In this document: in pieces, positions 1-14,300 of the stretch
Position numbering within the stretch: the stretch's first letter is position 1
Layout of the letters: every line of letters starts with the position of its first letter
Origin: Clavelina lepadiformis
Lineage: Eukaryota; Chordata; Ascidiacea; Aplousobranchia; Clavelinidae
Assembly (NCBI RefSeq): GCF_947623445.1
Contig: NC_135240.1
Coordinates: 7,812,001-7,876,000, forward strand
Length of the DNA: 64,000 nucleotides
Direction: 5' to 3'
Translations under genes and position numbers: made by a program
Notes under the pieces: generated by a model
Databases searched by the model: none
What the model was told of the DNA's origin: nothing
What the model saw: the letters and a program-made list of their open reading frames with translations, nothing else

Positions 1-1258
1 AAAGAACAAATAAACTGCACTTGATGTGTTTCGAATTGTTGGCAAAGTCGTAAATTTAATTAAGTTGCCACATTTTCACCGTAAGCAAGATCACTTTGAT
101 GGAAGTGATACAGAGTTTACACAAAAATTCAATTTTTATAAAAAGGACACCTGCTTTTTCCTGTGAAGCATTTTTTGATGACGCCTAAATATTTTAATTA
201 GAGACTTGTACTCTGCGGAAGTTGATAATTATCGCTCAACTATAATTTCAATTACAATAATGATTGCCCGTGTTTACATTGAAGTTCAAGATTCTTTCCG
301 CTATCTTTCTAAGTAAATACAAGCTCTACAAACTCATAAATAGTTTTTGCAAATTTTATGATTCCTTTCGAAGGTTTAAACAAAGAGTTTAAGCCATCTT
401 TCAAAAAACTCATGTTTTGTGTGTCAGTCAAGTAATGAAATTTTTGATTGTGACTCATACCCAGGTTACCCTAAAGACGAGTTTGTAAATGTCAAGTCTG
501 TAAAGTCTAAGATCTAATCCACCATCATTGAATTATGATTCATGATCATTTTACGAGTTATGATCATTTTCTAGAACTCCCATCCTACTGGGCAAGAGCA
601 GCGCATAAACAGACAAAATTTCTGAAATTCCTGAAACTGGGAAGTTCCTAAACTTTATTTATATCGACTGGACTCATAAAAACGCTATTTTGATATCACA
701 AGTGCAGTGCTCGTCGTCACGAGTGCTTTTCGCATCCCAATAATAGCCAGATCTTTGTCGATCTGACGACCCAATATTTGTGAGTGTTAAGTTATAAGGT
801 CAGTGTAGGTTATGGATTTTGATCAATCGAACCTCTCCAAGACAGGATATTAAAATATTTCTTTCAAGGTCTGGTATTTCTAGTCATTTGTAACGTCCGT
901 GGCAACGATACGGGTGAAAGATATGTGGGGGTGCTTTATGATTATGTTCCAGCAATCGCGTTTTTAATTTAGGCCCATGTCATAAACTTCTACTTCCTAT
1001 AGCACTTTTATCGGCAAAAATAAACGTGTTATGTATTAACTACTGTATTTATTTATTAACTATTTATTATAACTATTTAGTTATTATTAACTTGCCGGAC
1101 CAGAATGTTCAGGAAACTAAAATCATGACTCGAATTAGGAAATAACATCGACACTCTAATTTTGAAAAATAACATTTCAACGCTTTCTCAACGACTAATA
1201 CAGACAGTCTGTCATCAAGCTGTGTGATATCATTAACCAAACTAGATTATTAACTTAC
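1..1258. other. No exon recognised; expected intron or 3' part of the CCN gene
   Basis: AT-rich sequence without a CCP, TSP1 or cystine-knot pattern on either strand. The donor at 1258-1257 shows that the CCN gene continues leftwards, so this is most simply intron. Confidence 0.5.
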
Positions 1259-4200
1259 CTTCGTTGTCGAATCGCAAAACATTTTTTCCCAATTTGCCTC
1301 CTTTGGGACATATCCACTCCCCACAGCATTTTCCCTTGCGACGAATCAACCTGCATGAAAATAAGAACACATTACGCAACCGAAGAAACGACTTAAAATA
1401 TCATTTCAGGATTAATTGTAGCTTATCCAGCTCGAATCAACGAGCTTTGTTGCAAGCTGATATCTCTGAGGCTAAGCTTGTAATTGGTGGAGCTATTTTT
1501 CATAAGCTGCTTTTTGGCGCTTCTTCGTTTTATTTTGGCCATGTAGCTAAACACCAGTATCACTTTCCTGCTAACGTCACCTCACAATTGCGCCTTTGTT
1601 GCATGTTTTTTAAGCGATTTTAAGCGCAGAAGATTACGAGAAAATGACAACGTTTTGTTGCAGTATCCTGCTGTGGCTTAAAGAAGTATAAGATGACACA
1701 GATTTTTATCTTTGTGACATCACAATACTACCATTGTTTTAAGTCGCCTCTCTGTCATTGAAGTCAAGCATTAACACCTGCGGTGCCAAACGGAACGCCA
1801 AAGCGTAACCAGTTTTTTTTATCCAGGAATTGAATTAAGTCGTGAAAATGAACAAGAAATTTAACACAGACAGAGGCCAGTAGAAACGTCATTACAAACA
1901 TAAGTGCGACAAGTATTAAATGCCGATTTGTTGAGTGAGAACCTTGTCGGGATGGATTTGTACCGCATCAAGTTGTATTAGCTTCTGCTCAAAGATACGA
2001 TTCAAGACTTGTACCCTCAGAGACAGCCTCCTAGTATAGGCTAGTATTTGATGGGTCGGTTTCCTTTTGACGTGATACAATGCGTGTTTAAGATGCAAAA
2101 TAATTGAAGGATCTGTGATGATTGCATTTAAGAAAATAACCTTACTATGGCGTCGGCGTGTCAGATGCACCTGCATGTGGTATGCACGATTGGAAGAAAT
2201 TAAAAAACTGACCCATTTAGCTCATCATAGCACCGTAGCACCCTAGGTGTAAGTAAAATATGTAATTTAACATAGACATCAAATAAATGTCCTCTTCGAA
2301 GCTATAATTAAGCGACAGACTGCCGGCTTAGCCCTGCATAGCGCCTTTTAAATTTGATTAATGGCCTTTTAAACTCAAACAGCACGGTTTTAAGCTTAAC
2401 AGCCATATCCAAGTCACTGATTATATCAAAGCTAACTGCATGTCAGCTTAGGTAACAAAACAGGATATAATTTAAAGACTTTTTACCAACCAACTCAAAA
2501 TTGCTCAAGATCTTGCTTAAATTTTTTTATCAGTCATTATCGAATTTGCGATTTGAGTTTCATCTGAACCGATGCTTAAACTTATCATCAAGAAATGACG
2601 TAAAATGAATACGATTGGTTTAATTAAGTTTACTGTTACAGAAGGCCAGCTATTGTTTGCCGTATTATGTTGAAAAATGCTTTATAATAACCGGCTTACC
2701 TTGGTCTTGTACAGCTGAGTGAAGCAGGTGGGAATCTTGGGGTGGTGCAAGTCGGAAAACAACCCAGGTCCCCGTCAATACAAGAGCATGTTGCTCTACA
2801 GTTCAGTTGAAAAAGTTCCCCATTCCCATAAAGTCTGCCCTGGACGTTGCAAGGTCGGCCTGGGCTCGCTGAAATTTGTATATAGTCAAGTTGTTAAATA
2901 AATCGAAGTCTGAAGAAATTCTTATATGCTATTATGATATCGTTAACGGACAGGTTATCTCATGGATCACCTGGCAAAGTTAATTGCTACTTATTAATTG
3001 TTAATTGTTACTTATTAATTGTTAATTTCTACTTATTAATTGTTAGTTGTTACTTATTACTATCATGGCTAGGAAGGCAAAAACAGGACCACGATGTGTG
3101 ATGTTTAATGTGATAAATACGCTTTTCACAACATGCTGGCCTATGGCTACGTTTAGTTATTATTGACCCGTGGATGTTTCTAGGTTTTAATCTTAGTTAC
3201 TGCTCATTACAAACTAATTGCCTACGTTGTAACAAGAACCAGTTACAAGAAGATGCATTTACCTTTGCACACTCGGGTTTCAGGGTCACAGAAAAGTCCT
3301 TTGTGGTAATCGCAGACGTGTTTCGCATCACAACTTTCACCCAACTGCCTGGCGCACACCTTGCAGCATTCGCAGCCATCTTCGACGAGACTGATCCCGG
3401 GTGAGCAGGTGGGAGTTTGCGGGCAGACACATTCCTCACATTCGGTCGAATTGTTTTGCTGCGTTGGCAAAAATTTGATGTCAAGGAGTCGTCGAAGAAA
3501 TTCTTACACATGTAGGTTGCATGTTCTGTTGTGTGGCGGACATTTTTTCTTGGTTTGTGTTACTTTTCATTTTCGTTTTCTTACCTTTCCATTTAAAAAC
3601 TAAAAGTAAAATCCACTTCTGCTTTTCAAAATAATGTCGAATGCCAGCCGAAAAACGCTCGGCTGGCTCAAACTTTTTTATCAAGTTGACCGTGACCTTT
3701 ACTCTTTGTTTAACCAATCATTAGAAAAAGTGCAAAATTAACAACAGCATTTCACGTTTCGTGGAAACGTTTATTAACCTCTCAAAAGAAATTTGGGCAA
3801 CAAATTGAACGATGGTTTTAACCAAAATTTGACTGCTTAGAACACCTAGTTAAAAGCGATTTATCAAATAAAAACACAGCAAACGAACCAAAAACTCATA
3901 CATCATAGATTGGAATCTTAGATAATGCGAACACAAAAGCCCAAGGAAGGGAGAGCTTCCGAACATTTTTCTTTGTGGCTAACCAGAAGCACTGATAAGT
4001 GCTCAAAAACCGTTTTAATGCTTCAACAGCCATTTTTGTGAGGCATGTTTCACCAGAGTGCCGACAGAGTTTTGTGCTAAGTAAATGTTAAACACGGTTT
4101 CCGTTGATGTGCGTTTCCATAATTACATATGATATCGCACATTTACGCTATGGGTGTACTAAACTAACCGCGTACACACGGTCTCATAAGGATTGACCCC

Positions 4201-6299
4201 CAAAGATCGGATGGTAAAAGATTAAAGCGCATTTTACACTCAACCAACGTCATAATGCTAGCGAGTTTACGTCACAATATCCGAAAATATATCGTCGTGG
4301 GAACAACAGCTTTTTGGCGGCCGGTAAACGTGGGTGTGTGGTTGTTTGTGGATGGCCTTTGCCTCTCTTTAAAGCCGGGTTTATCACAATTTCTAAACTT
4401 TGTGTTAGCTGACAAGAATCTTGGCAAGTTGATAATTCACTGTCTCTACGTGACCTTTAACCCATAGAAACCCTAAGCAACCAGCAGCCTTCCGATCAGA
4501 TTTTTCTATTTCGTTGTTTGAGACCGTTGTGAATTGTTTCGATATAGCGTTTGTCAGTTATTGATATCGAATGCCGCTTTTGATAGTTCTTGGAAACGTC
4601 GTTTGATATTGAATGAGCGTTTCGTCAGTACGTTTCTTCTTCCACGTTAAAGTAATCATAAGTCAACGAACACTTTGGTGATTGGCGTACAACCGAATCA
4701 AATCTGAAATTATGTTAGTGGTTAATTTGCAAAACTATTACCGGTTTTCTGCATTCCAGTCGCCAAATTATAATTCATTTAGACAGTTTTCTTCATAAAA
4801 ACTGCTACGATTTGCAGCTTTTTCGTAAGTATGTGGAGCTATTAGTTTTTTGCAATCGGTGAATCTTTTGAAACCAAATAAATCCGTGTTCCGGGCAATT
4901 TCCTGCATTTTACGGTGCGGGCACAAACCGCTGGATCCGTTTAAAGCAAAACCTTATTTTTAACCCATACACGCCCCCGTTTAAATTGCAGAACTTCAAC
5001 GTAAATGGGCACTTTATGTGCGACAAGTGCGAAGGTTTAACATGGTCAATTGCAGAAGTCAAAAGTTGTTGTTTTTACGTAAAAATTTCGCTAAAGTTTT
5101 TTCATACGCTTGAGAAGTTTTATTAATTGTTTTATTCGGAAAACGTTTTTAAAAAAAATGCTTAAATGATAAAGCAACAAACAGTGACAACGTTAACATA
5201 GCCCTTGAGAGTTTGGCTGCTGTAATACGTTGATTTCTTGTAATGACTTAATTTGCATTCCATGTCCCGGCAAACAACTTCGTTACAAACTTGTTAGACA
5301 GGCGGAAACCAAATACATTGCGTGCAGTTTAATTCCGACGCTTCCTTTGACTTATCAAATATTTTTACAACCAGATATAAAACGGGTATGACTGAATTAC
5401 CGACGTCACCAGGCCTCAACTGTGTTCTTTTGACAGTACAACATATTGCGCAAAAGGTTTTACCCGATCAAATTGAAAAGTTACTTCCTATTCTTTGCAA
5501 AAAACAACAACTAAAGTATTAATTTTAAGTTGGATTTTGGTCAGTTGTAATTTGGTTACATTTAGCGTTTAACAACGTGATATTTTTAAACTATATTTTA
5601 ATTACCTTCATTTGCTTAAACCTCATCCAAGAGCAAGTTTATAATCAATAAAAATACGCGAATACGCGAAAATACGCGAGTTTTACCTTCTTCAAGTATT
5701 TATTGTGCTGAGCTGTTGCCATGGCTATGAGATGTCTTAAAAAGAGCAGCGTCACAAGTGAAAAGCAAAGTTTAAAAATTTTAGTTTTTCAACATTTTAA
5801 TTAGCCCGTTAATTAAGCCGCGCGTATTTACGATTCGAAATACACGCCGTCATAGTAGTTTAACTGCGTAAGTGACATTTAATATTACGTCAAAAATCAA
5901 AGTTGTTAATAAAAAAGTCATTCAATTGATTTTTCGCAAAGTGCATAACGTCAACGCCTGACAAGACGTTAAACTAATTAAGACATTCATTAAACTCATG
6001 TCCCAGTCGCTCAAGTTACCATATGTGCACATTCGGAAAGAAAGCTTATTGGAAAACGCAATTTTCTCTCCAAATTATAAAAGGTTAGAGATATTAGAAG
6101 CACAAAATGTATATAATTATTTTATTAAAACAAACAAACAAACAAACAAACAAATACAACTTACAGACAGATAAAAGTCCCTTTCTGAATGGCCATCATG
6201 CGCAAGATCAAAGCGAGGATTCGCATTTGACCGATGTCTTTGTGACGCAATCGAAGATACGGCGATTGCAAAAATCACAAGTAGTATGTTATTCAACAT
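1259..6299 (-). CDS. CCN-family matricellular protein, 5' part (signal peptide, IGFBP, VWC domains)
   Basis: Exons in transcription order: 6299-6165, 3458-3263, 2868-2700, 1350-1259; phases 0, 1, 2 agree across all joins and the gene leaves the window in phase 1. Exon 1 encodes 45 residues beginning [16 protein letters not shown], a signal peptide, and ends TCT|GTAAG. Exon 2 is an IGFBP-type domain with CVCPQTPTC, then [19 protein letters not shown] and [12 protein letters not shown], matching the CCN pattern very closely. Exons 3-4 form the VWC domain ([19 protein letters not shown], then [10 protein letters not shown], then KCCGEWICP), split by an intron. CCN proteins are secreted cysteine-rich signalling modulators that bind integrins and growth factors. 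The TSP1 and cystine-knot exons expected downstream were not found in 1-1258 and presumably lie beyond the left edge. Exon 1 is joined across a 2.7-kb intron by phase and signal peptide only, so it is less certain than exons 2-4. The in-frame upstream ATG at 6467 gives a poorer N-terminus. Confidence 0.87.
1351..2699 (-). other. CCN intron 3
   Basis: Lies between the two VWC half-exons: GGTAAG donor next to 2700 and TTTCATGCAG acceptor next to 1350. Short open frames in it show no domain or codon pattern. Confidence 0.7.
2979..3060. repeat. Minisatellite, about 4 x 21 bp
   Basis: Four imperfect copies of a unit like GTTAATTGTTACTTATTAATT, inside CCN intron 2. Confidence 0.8.
3459..6164 (-). 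other. Long CCN intron 1
   Basis: Begins GTAAG after the signal-peptide exon and ends in an acceptor CGCAG next to 3458. Nothing coding was recognised. It includes a small run of three AATACGCG repeats at about 5653-5680. Confidence 0.55.
6127..6155. repeat. (AAAC)n microsatellite
   Basis: Uninterrupted CAAA tetranucleotides immediately downstream of the donor of the CCN first exon. Confidence 0.9.
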
Positions 6300-9200
6300 T
6301 TTCAGATGATGCTTATTACGACTTACAATAAAATCTAAGATAAAAACAATGAAATGTAAATATTCTGCTGCGACACAATTGCCCAACAGAGCGTAGGCGT
6401 TAAACAGTAAACTTGAAATACCCATGACAACACACAGGTACTTTAGTAAGACAGACAATACAAACAAAATACTTATGGCAAAGCTGCTATGTGCTCTCTC
6501 AACACTATCATTGTTGGTTATCCAGAGAAGTCGGCACGAGGTAATTTATTTTAAACTTGCCATGACAAAAACCGCACTTGGCTAACTACTGGCTTTACAT
6601 GGTCGTTTCTGAAATTTTACGGTTTCTCTTATCGGGGACTTGTCTGCCGAAAGTTAATGACAAATTTCCCGCTATTCTCCTAAATCTTCCCGACGTTGTA
6701 ACGGAAACCGTGCACTTGGGCGTATCCTGTCGAACGTGTTGCAACACGGTTTGATCGCTTGTTTAAATACCAACTGCTCACCACGAAAAAGCACAATCAA
6801 GATCACTTGAGGGCATTCAAGCGCAAATGTTTCAAGGTAAATTTCCGTCATTTAAAGAAAACGGACTCGATAATTATCTTGCATATGACGTCATGGCTAC
6901 TGGCCCGATATGGCAAAGCGGTTTCAACAATCCGTACAAGCCGCATTTTTCAAACAACTTTGTTGTGCACGAGTGAAGCAAAAGGTGTATTTTATCTATC
7001 TTTTATCACCACATTAATATAAACCTGTAGTACCTTATCATTCTTCATAAGGCATAATAATGCATGCTAATGGCACCCTGACCGTTGTCTAGCATTAGCG
7101 ACTCAGATTGATTGACATGCAGACATTGAATGCGTATTTTCTCGGAAGACTAAGAGATTTTAGGCGACTTTTAAGGATTATTTTCTGCTTTAGATTACAA
7201 ACGTGACGTACTCATTGCAGAGTGGGTCGACTTGATTGAACCGATAATGCCAAAGCTTAAGTCCCGCTCGTCCTGTTGTGTGAAATAGGTGAGCATCTGC
7301 TTAACTACGCACTTATACCGAAAACGAACTTTTTTAACATTTTGAAATCATCTTGAAGATTTCTAGACTGGAGGATCATGCACCACCAGGCACCACAAGT
7401 CTTTCTTAATCTAAAAAAACATCAACGCGCCAGAATTTGAATTTTCTGTCTGAAAGTATAGCGGTAACATTTTAACCGTAATATTGATAATAATAGTCGA
7501 TCCATTGTTTGTGGTTGGTTTGCAAGGGTTGGCGTTTAATCTTATTATCTGCTTGTATACCTAAAAGTGTAAATATACTGTACAACTAATAATGTAAACT
7601 TTTTCGGCCGCGAAATGTAATCCCTTATGATGTCATAATCGGTTTGCGCGGACTTTAGCCATATGACGTATTGTTTACATCGCAAAGTGTTAACGCTTAT
7701 TGTAAACTTGGTTGTCTGCGAGGTTTTAGTAGAGGAGTGTTGCGGTGAGACCGAAGCGAGTGGATTGATTGTTTGATAAAAATACAACTGTTACACAATT
7801 CTTGTGTCAATCAATGCCGCACCTTCTATCCACATGGATTGTAGTGTTTCTGTAGCAAATTTTTAGTTGCCTTTCACGTGTGCGTTTTTTTGGTAACTCG
7901 TTGTTATATTTTTTTAAAATATGGTCATTAATATTGGCGCTTTCCAGTCCCCGAAAAGATTTTATATTGTTTTGTTTGTTTACTCAAACATGACGTAAGC
8001 ATAGCAAGCAAGGTTATGGTCACCGCACCGCAAGGTCAACGTCGCATGGTGATTGGTTTTATCGCTTGGATGTTTTTCTACGTCAGGAATGAGTCAAACT
8101 GAGTCAGTCTTCGATGATAAATCTCTTTCTTTTTTTGCGTGTTGTTCTAAATAAGCGCAAATACTAAACGGTGAAATGAGGCTTTCGTATTATCGCTCAA
8201 AACCAGCTACGTAGCTGTCGTGTTTGTAACTATACATGTCACAAATATTTACGTTATATAGATCACATCAGCTTTTCCTGTGTGTTTTACAATCGGTTCG
8301 CCTTGAGTTTATAAGTCTTTTTACAATTATCATCCCGTCATCTTCACCACTGCACAGTGATATGTATGCAGATGTATTTTAGATGTCATTCATATTGTTA
8401 CGTTCACTCTTACGCACGATCTAAGCGTTAGTGTGTTTTAGTTTGCACGATGTGTGGCTTTGTATTTTACTAATATTTTTCCGGTACGCGACTTGTGATT
8501 CGTTTCAACGATTTTAATAAGTTTCTATACACACGCATACGGCTTACAGCCTTACACCATTATACGCAACTTCTCCACGAGGCATATAAGTATAACGCCG
8601 CCCGCGATTTTTAATCTCATCCCTTAGCCAGTTAATTGCACTGCGGTGATTGGGATTTCTGGGCAAAGGATCAATTCTACAGTTTGGTTTTTTCAAGAAA
8701 GGGCGGTGCTTGTATTGTGATAGTTGGCAATAATTTTATTTCGTACCAGCTAAGACAGTTGATTTTATTAAAAGTTTTAAAAGCAAGTGTTGGCTATATT
8801 GACTAGCCGTAAGCACAAGAAGAGCTTGGCGTGACATATAGGCCAACATGCAAAAGATCAAGTAATACAAATTTGGCAAATGTTGTACGCTTGCAAACTT
8901 ATTATTTATTGGGGTATATATTTTTGTGTCCTAAGTTTATCCCGTTTCTTTATGTCAGATCGAAAAAAGTCTATTTTGAATAAGTTCAAAAAGAGACTGT
9001 TTCAAAGACTTTTTAAAGCTATAGTTGGAAGAAAAACTATCTCTCACCATGCATGCAGTGTGGTAAAGGCTGTGTTTGACAACAAGCAACTCTCTTCCGC
9101 TCATTGAAGTGACCTAACCAAGCTAAGTTAAACGATTTTAACTAATTAAACCCACCACTTTTGAAAGAATCTGTCGAGTTTAGTTATCAGGACTACAGGC

Positions 9201-11392
9201 TTTGAAAAAGGTCCTTGTATTCTGCTTCACGTTGGTGGTTTCAAACTCTTTGAAGCAAATTAGTCAACGACAAAATTAGATAGCACAATGCGCTCCCGTA
9301 AAACAACTAACGTCATAGGAGGCTTGAATTCATTACGTAATTGTCTTCCGTAATCATCTAAATATAGCGCTATCTGTTTGAGGGCGTTTAAATTACCGTA
9401 GTTCTGTCCAAAAATAAAACTTTGAGTTAATGACTTTGCGTTAAGAAAGGTTAAGCTACAATTGTTTTGTTTTTTTGGGTTTTTCCTCTCTTTGTGAACC
9501 AGCATTGCAGCATTGATATGTTGTTTTTATTCGACATGAAACAGCTATAGGAAGAGATTTCGTACCATGCATTAACCCCTTCAATCCGAAAACCTCTCTG
9601 TCCCGGCTCAAACTCCGAGTCTAGAAACAAATATGCTAATTTAATGAAATAAACATCTGCTACATCGAATTACGACAAATATTACATATTTATATATGTC
9701 AATCATTCATACTTGTCACACTTTAATGTTCGTTTTAGGCGCAATCATCGACCAATTTTCCAACTTTCTTTACCTGAATTATTTATTTCGGATGCAATTG
9801 GTTCTTCAATACAGTTATTGTTTGGCGTTTTAATTTAGTGCAGTCCTAAATGCATGCTATCTTACGTAAATTGATTTCACTGTGACATTCTTTCGATTAT
9901 CCAGATGCCACGCTCAACCGACATTTTTTAACGAAACAAAATCGCCTGGATTAAAGAAGTCTGATTGTACTCGTAAAACGATATGTCAGTTTCATATTCG
10001 ATAGTTTCCTCAGAGAGTTCCACTTGTCAAGAGTTACAACCACATAGAAACCAGACTCCGAATGCCAGCTTGCCACCTGGTTTTGCTTTAAATTTCAACC
10101 TGCTGAATAAAACCAAATAGATCGGCGGGTGTTAATTTCACCAAATTTAAGACAAAACGATCGAGTGGCTTTCATTTAGATGCTGGTAATCTGACAGGAA
10201 ATACCCGAAAAACGACTCAATCGTGGAATTTTTCATCCTTCCGGTTGCACAGCTGAGTATTCAAGAAGAATTACCGTTTCACTGTCAACAATAGCAGTCA
10301 TACGAGACCACACAGACAAAGAAGTGAAGGCCTTGCTAACTTTGCACCACAGCACTTGACCACAAATGATCCGTAACCGAAATATATCAACCGTTTTAAA
10401 ATTTTTGAAGATAAACAAGAAACTAGGCTGTCATTTGTGAAAGTTACCCTTTTCGCTTTGAAGAATGAGAGGCTTAGTGAAGGTTATTTGTGCACTTGCG
10501 TGACTCAGAAAGTTTGTTTTTTGTGTTTGCAAATAAACAGTTTTTTGGTGTCAATTTATCACTGAAACAAACAGATTTGTGAAACTTTTATTTCTGTAAG
10601 ACTTTACATGTGAAAATTTCAACCATAATTGAAAGCAATTTACAACGTTCGTTTCATTCGAGTTCGAGGATAGATCTACTCTGATTCGTTTGCTGCGAAG
10701 TTTTGGACACCAAAGGGCAGAAAGTAGAGATAACAATTTCCAATTTGTTCTTTTAGACTGCATTGTAGCCGAATAAGGTATGTCTATGCTAGTTGTTAAA
10801 AATTTATCTTACTTTAAAAAAGCCTAGAAAAAGACTATAATAGGCTCTTTGGCGACACTTGCTTACTTTACATTTAGATACGTTAACACCAATGTTTTTC
10901 AGGTTATGATCGATGGTAGCAATTTAAGCTTAACTGCAAGTTCTACAGGAACACAATAAATATCATTTCGAGTCTATCTTAGCAGATTTTATTTGACGAT
11001 CATACGATAGCTGCGTTGGAAAAGCAAATACACTCGATTAAAGAAGAAATCGCCATTAAAAAGGATACAAAGCAGTTAGTTTGCAAAATTGTGTTTTCTT
11101 ACTGCTCATTTATAGTCAAAGCGTTTAACATAAATATTGGCAACCATGAGGTGAAACAAAGCAACAGAAGTCAAGGCTTGGAAGGTTCGTGTTTAATCAT
11201 CGTGCTCGTAGTATCTGTGCCTCAGGCCTGTCAATGAAGGTAATTGTATGAGTAAATTACACCCCTTAATTTAACTGTTGTTGCTCATTATGTTGTTTTT
11301 TCTTTTATAAACTAACACTAATTAGCCTAAATCGTTTGTTGGAGAGAAATTTACAAGTGTATGTTATGTTTGAAAACCTTTTATGTACCCTG
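6300..11392. other. Intergenic region between the CCN gene and CCP-1
   Basis: AT-rich. Open frames at 6759-7022, 8880-9107, 9260-9505 and 10551-10763 have no recognisable domain and no splice-consistent neighbours. It should contain the CCN promoter, but no TATA-like site stands out next to 6299. A reverse-strand AATAAA at 10993-10988 is the best polyadenylation candidate for CCP-1. An LTR-like repeat lies at about 8237-8836. Confidence 0.5.
8237..8836. mobile_element. LTR-like solo repeat (old, diverged copy)
   Basis: Begins TGTCACA and ends TGACA. It is colinear at low identity with the clearer copy at 44291-44813, sharing the block around 'cttgtgattc', the CGCCCGC block and the GACTAGCCGTAA block. 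Fossil element, oldest looking of this family in the window. Ends are approximate. Confidence 0.4.
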
Positions 11393-14300
11393 TTAAAAGT
11401 AGGTAAAACGCAAGCAATCTGAATACTTACATTCTGAGTAGAAATCGTGACAGCAGTTTCTGTAACGGAGGCAAGTTGGGTGACAGTTGCAGTCTTTGCT
11501 GGAGCTGTATCTCTCGTAGCATTTGCCACGGCAAGATTTTCGTTTATCGCATGTAATTACTAGTTCTGACCATTCGCCGTTCTCCTGACATTCGATATCC
11601 TTGTTGTCCTCTGTATCGTAACCGCTGTTGCAACGATACCATACCTTGTCGCCCACCCCATAGAAATCTTGCTCAGGGATGAAAGAACCAAATTCTGGAG
11701 TGGGAGGTTTTAGACAACCGATATTCGTAATGGCTGCAAAATTATCAACCAAACCGGCTTTAGCAAAATAAAATGCTTTGTTGACAACTACAAAAGCTCT
11801 TGTACAGTTTTTCATTATTCGTGTTACTGATAGCACTTCCGGCAAAGCATATCACTTAGATCTTTGTTTATTTCAACAACTTACGTTCACAAGTGGGAAA
11901 GAGGTCAGACCATTCACCATCTCCTGCACAGGCAAGTATCTCTTCTCCGTCCAGTTCGAAACCATCTGAGCAGCTAAACGTGACCTCGGAACCAACTGGA
12001 TATGAACGTTGGACCGGACCGAATGAACCATTTTCGGGGTCCACTGGAACCTCGCATCCACGAGGGCCTAAATAGAATTATAGCAAACTTGTTAATGACA
12101 CTTGCTTGTTGACTATATCCAAGTTCTAGTAAAGATAGAAAAAAATAAAGGTCATAAGTATTTATCAGCTAACTCGCCCTAAGTTTAATGATGTTGTTCG
12201 AGTTTAAGACCAACATTTTTCTATTGTAGTCGAGAGGCTCACAGGTCAAATGATGTGCATCGTGAAAATTTTTTTACCAAATTTTATCGAAAATATTTAA
12301 CGATTTTGAAATTTACTATACTGTATATTTTCAAAGTGCTTAGGAAGGTGTTAGTCTAACTTCGACCTTTCCCACTCATATCAACGTATCAACCGATACC
12401 TGTACAAACTGGAAAATCCGACGACCAGTCGCCATTTTCAAGGCACTCGACGTCTTTCGGACCCTGGAGTGTGTAAGGTCTGCTACAGCCGAACCAAACA
12501 ACGACACCGACAGGGTAGCTGTCGAGCACTGGACCGAATTCACCATTTTCAAAACCCTCAATTTTGGGGCAGGCAAGAACTGTAATGTATTTGTAAAAAG
12601 GAAACTACCGATTAAACCCAAGTCCAGTTTACAGCCAAATGCTTGTAGATTTTCTCTTATCAGTGGTTACTCACGTTCGCAAGAAGGGAATTTATCTGAC
12701 CATCGTCCGGACGTCAAACAAGTGAGTTTTTTGCTGCCTTCTAGCCTGTATGGATCGATGCAGTCAAATGTCACTTCATCACCAGGGGTGTATACAGCTT
12801 GTGGAAATTGAAAGTCTCCGAATTCGGGGGCAACCGGGTCGGGGCAGAAAGCGGGTTTCGTTTCTAGAAATAGTGAAAAAAAAAAAAAATATTTGAAATG
12901 AATGAAAGAGAATACAAAAACTAGGTTTTTAATAAAACTGCCATTCCTCTGAATACTAGCTAGTTTTTAGTCCCTCTACGTTACTCTTTGTATATTCTCA
13001 CCTTCACAAACTGGTTCGTCATCTGTCCATCTTCCAGTAGAGCGACATCTGATTTCTTCGGAACCGACAAGTTCGTATCCTTCGTCACAGGTGAAGCTGA
13101 CTTTGTTGTTGCGCATGAACACGTCCTGCTTTGGTGAGAAATCACCGAATTCTGGTGCTCTGATATCCCCACAGGTAACTATAAAAGAAATACGTCATTT
13201 GTCAGGTTTTATGAGCGTGGTGGCGTGTATTCGTTTACAGCAAAGCTCTAAACTAAAAAAACTTGTTCAATTTTATAAAAAGAATTTTTTTCCTATTGGT
13301 GTTTAGTTATTTGAAACGTTTCGTGAATAAGCTCGAGTTTTTTGTTTTAGTAGACATTAGTCATGCATGAAATCTCATGCAGCCTACCACCGGGTGTAAA
13401 ACCGGCTGATTGAATTTCTAGAACAAACTAACAAGTCTATAGGCTACAGATTTGCATCTGCTATCTCAAATACTAATACAAATCATTGGGATTTTGTTTA
13501 GTTACCCTTGAAAAAGCGGCAAAGATGTTATTTTTACTTCCCACACTTATCAGTAAAAAAAACACGCGAATACGAAGTCAAGGAAGACCACGTTAGACCT
13601 ACCTAAAGCTGCATGAGCAGATGGCTTAACAAAAAAAACTATGCCACTGCAATACAGCAAACACGAAATCGATCATTAGATTTGGAAAATCATGTCTATC
13701 AACGTTCCATGTAAATATGACACACAGACAGACAAACATTAATAACATTTTAGTCTCTACATTCTCACTTTCACAAACTGGTTCGTCGTCTGTCCATCTA
13801 CCAGTAGAGCGACATCTGATTTCTTCGGAACCGACAAGTTCGTATCCTTCGTCACAGGTGAAGCTGACTTTGTTGTTGCGCACGTACACGTCCTGCTTTG
13901 GTGAGAAATCTCCGAATTCTGGTGCTCCGATATCTCTACAGGTAACTATAAAATAAATTTAAAGTTTTGACTTTGAGCTTACCCTGCTACATCTAGCAAG
14001 AGTTTTCATGTAAAGGTGCAGATAAAAACCACTTTAAATTTTGGTATTTACTTATTTGTAACAACAGTTTAAAGTTGTTGATACATTGCTAAAACTTCAC
14101 CAAGCCTATACCCCGTAGCATGTAGATTAATCTCTTATTTACTCTGAATATCGAAGCGTTTACAACTATATCCGATTTATGGAAAAAGCGTAAAGTTTTA
14201 TCTTTAATAATATAATAAACCAATAAGTCGCCGAACGACAAAATAAATCTTCCTGATAGCGAAAACGGAACTTACTGACGCATTTTGGATCAGGATGAGA

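Noticed and set aside
810-870. tRNA B-box-like GGTTCGATT on the minus strand (also near 63945)
   Set aside because: No acceptor stem, A box or cloverleaf could be formed around either.
1-1258. Search for CCN TSP1 and cystine-knot exons
   Set aside because: No cysteine pattern or splice-bounded frame on the minus strand; the exons probably lie outside the window.
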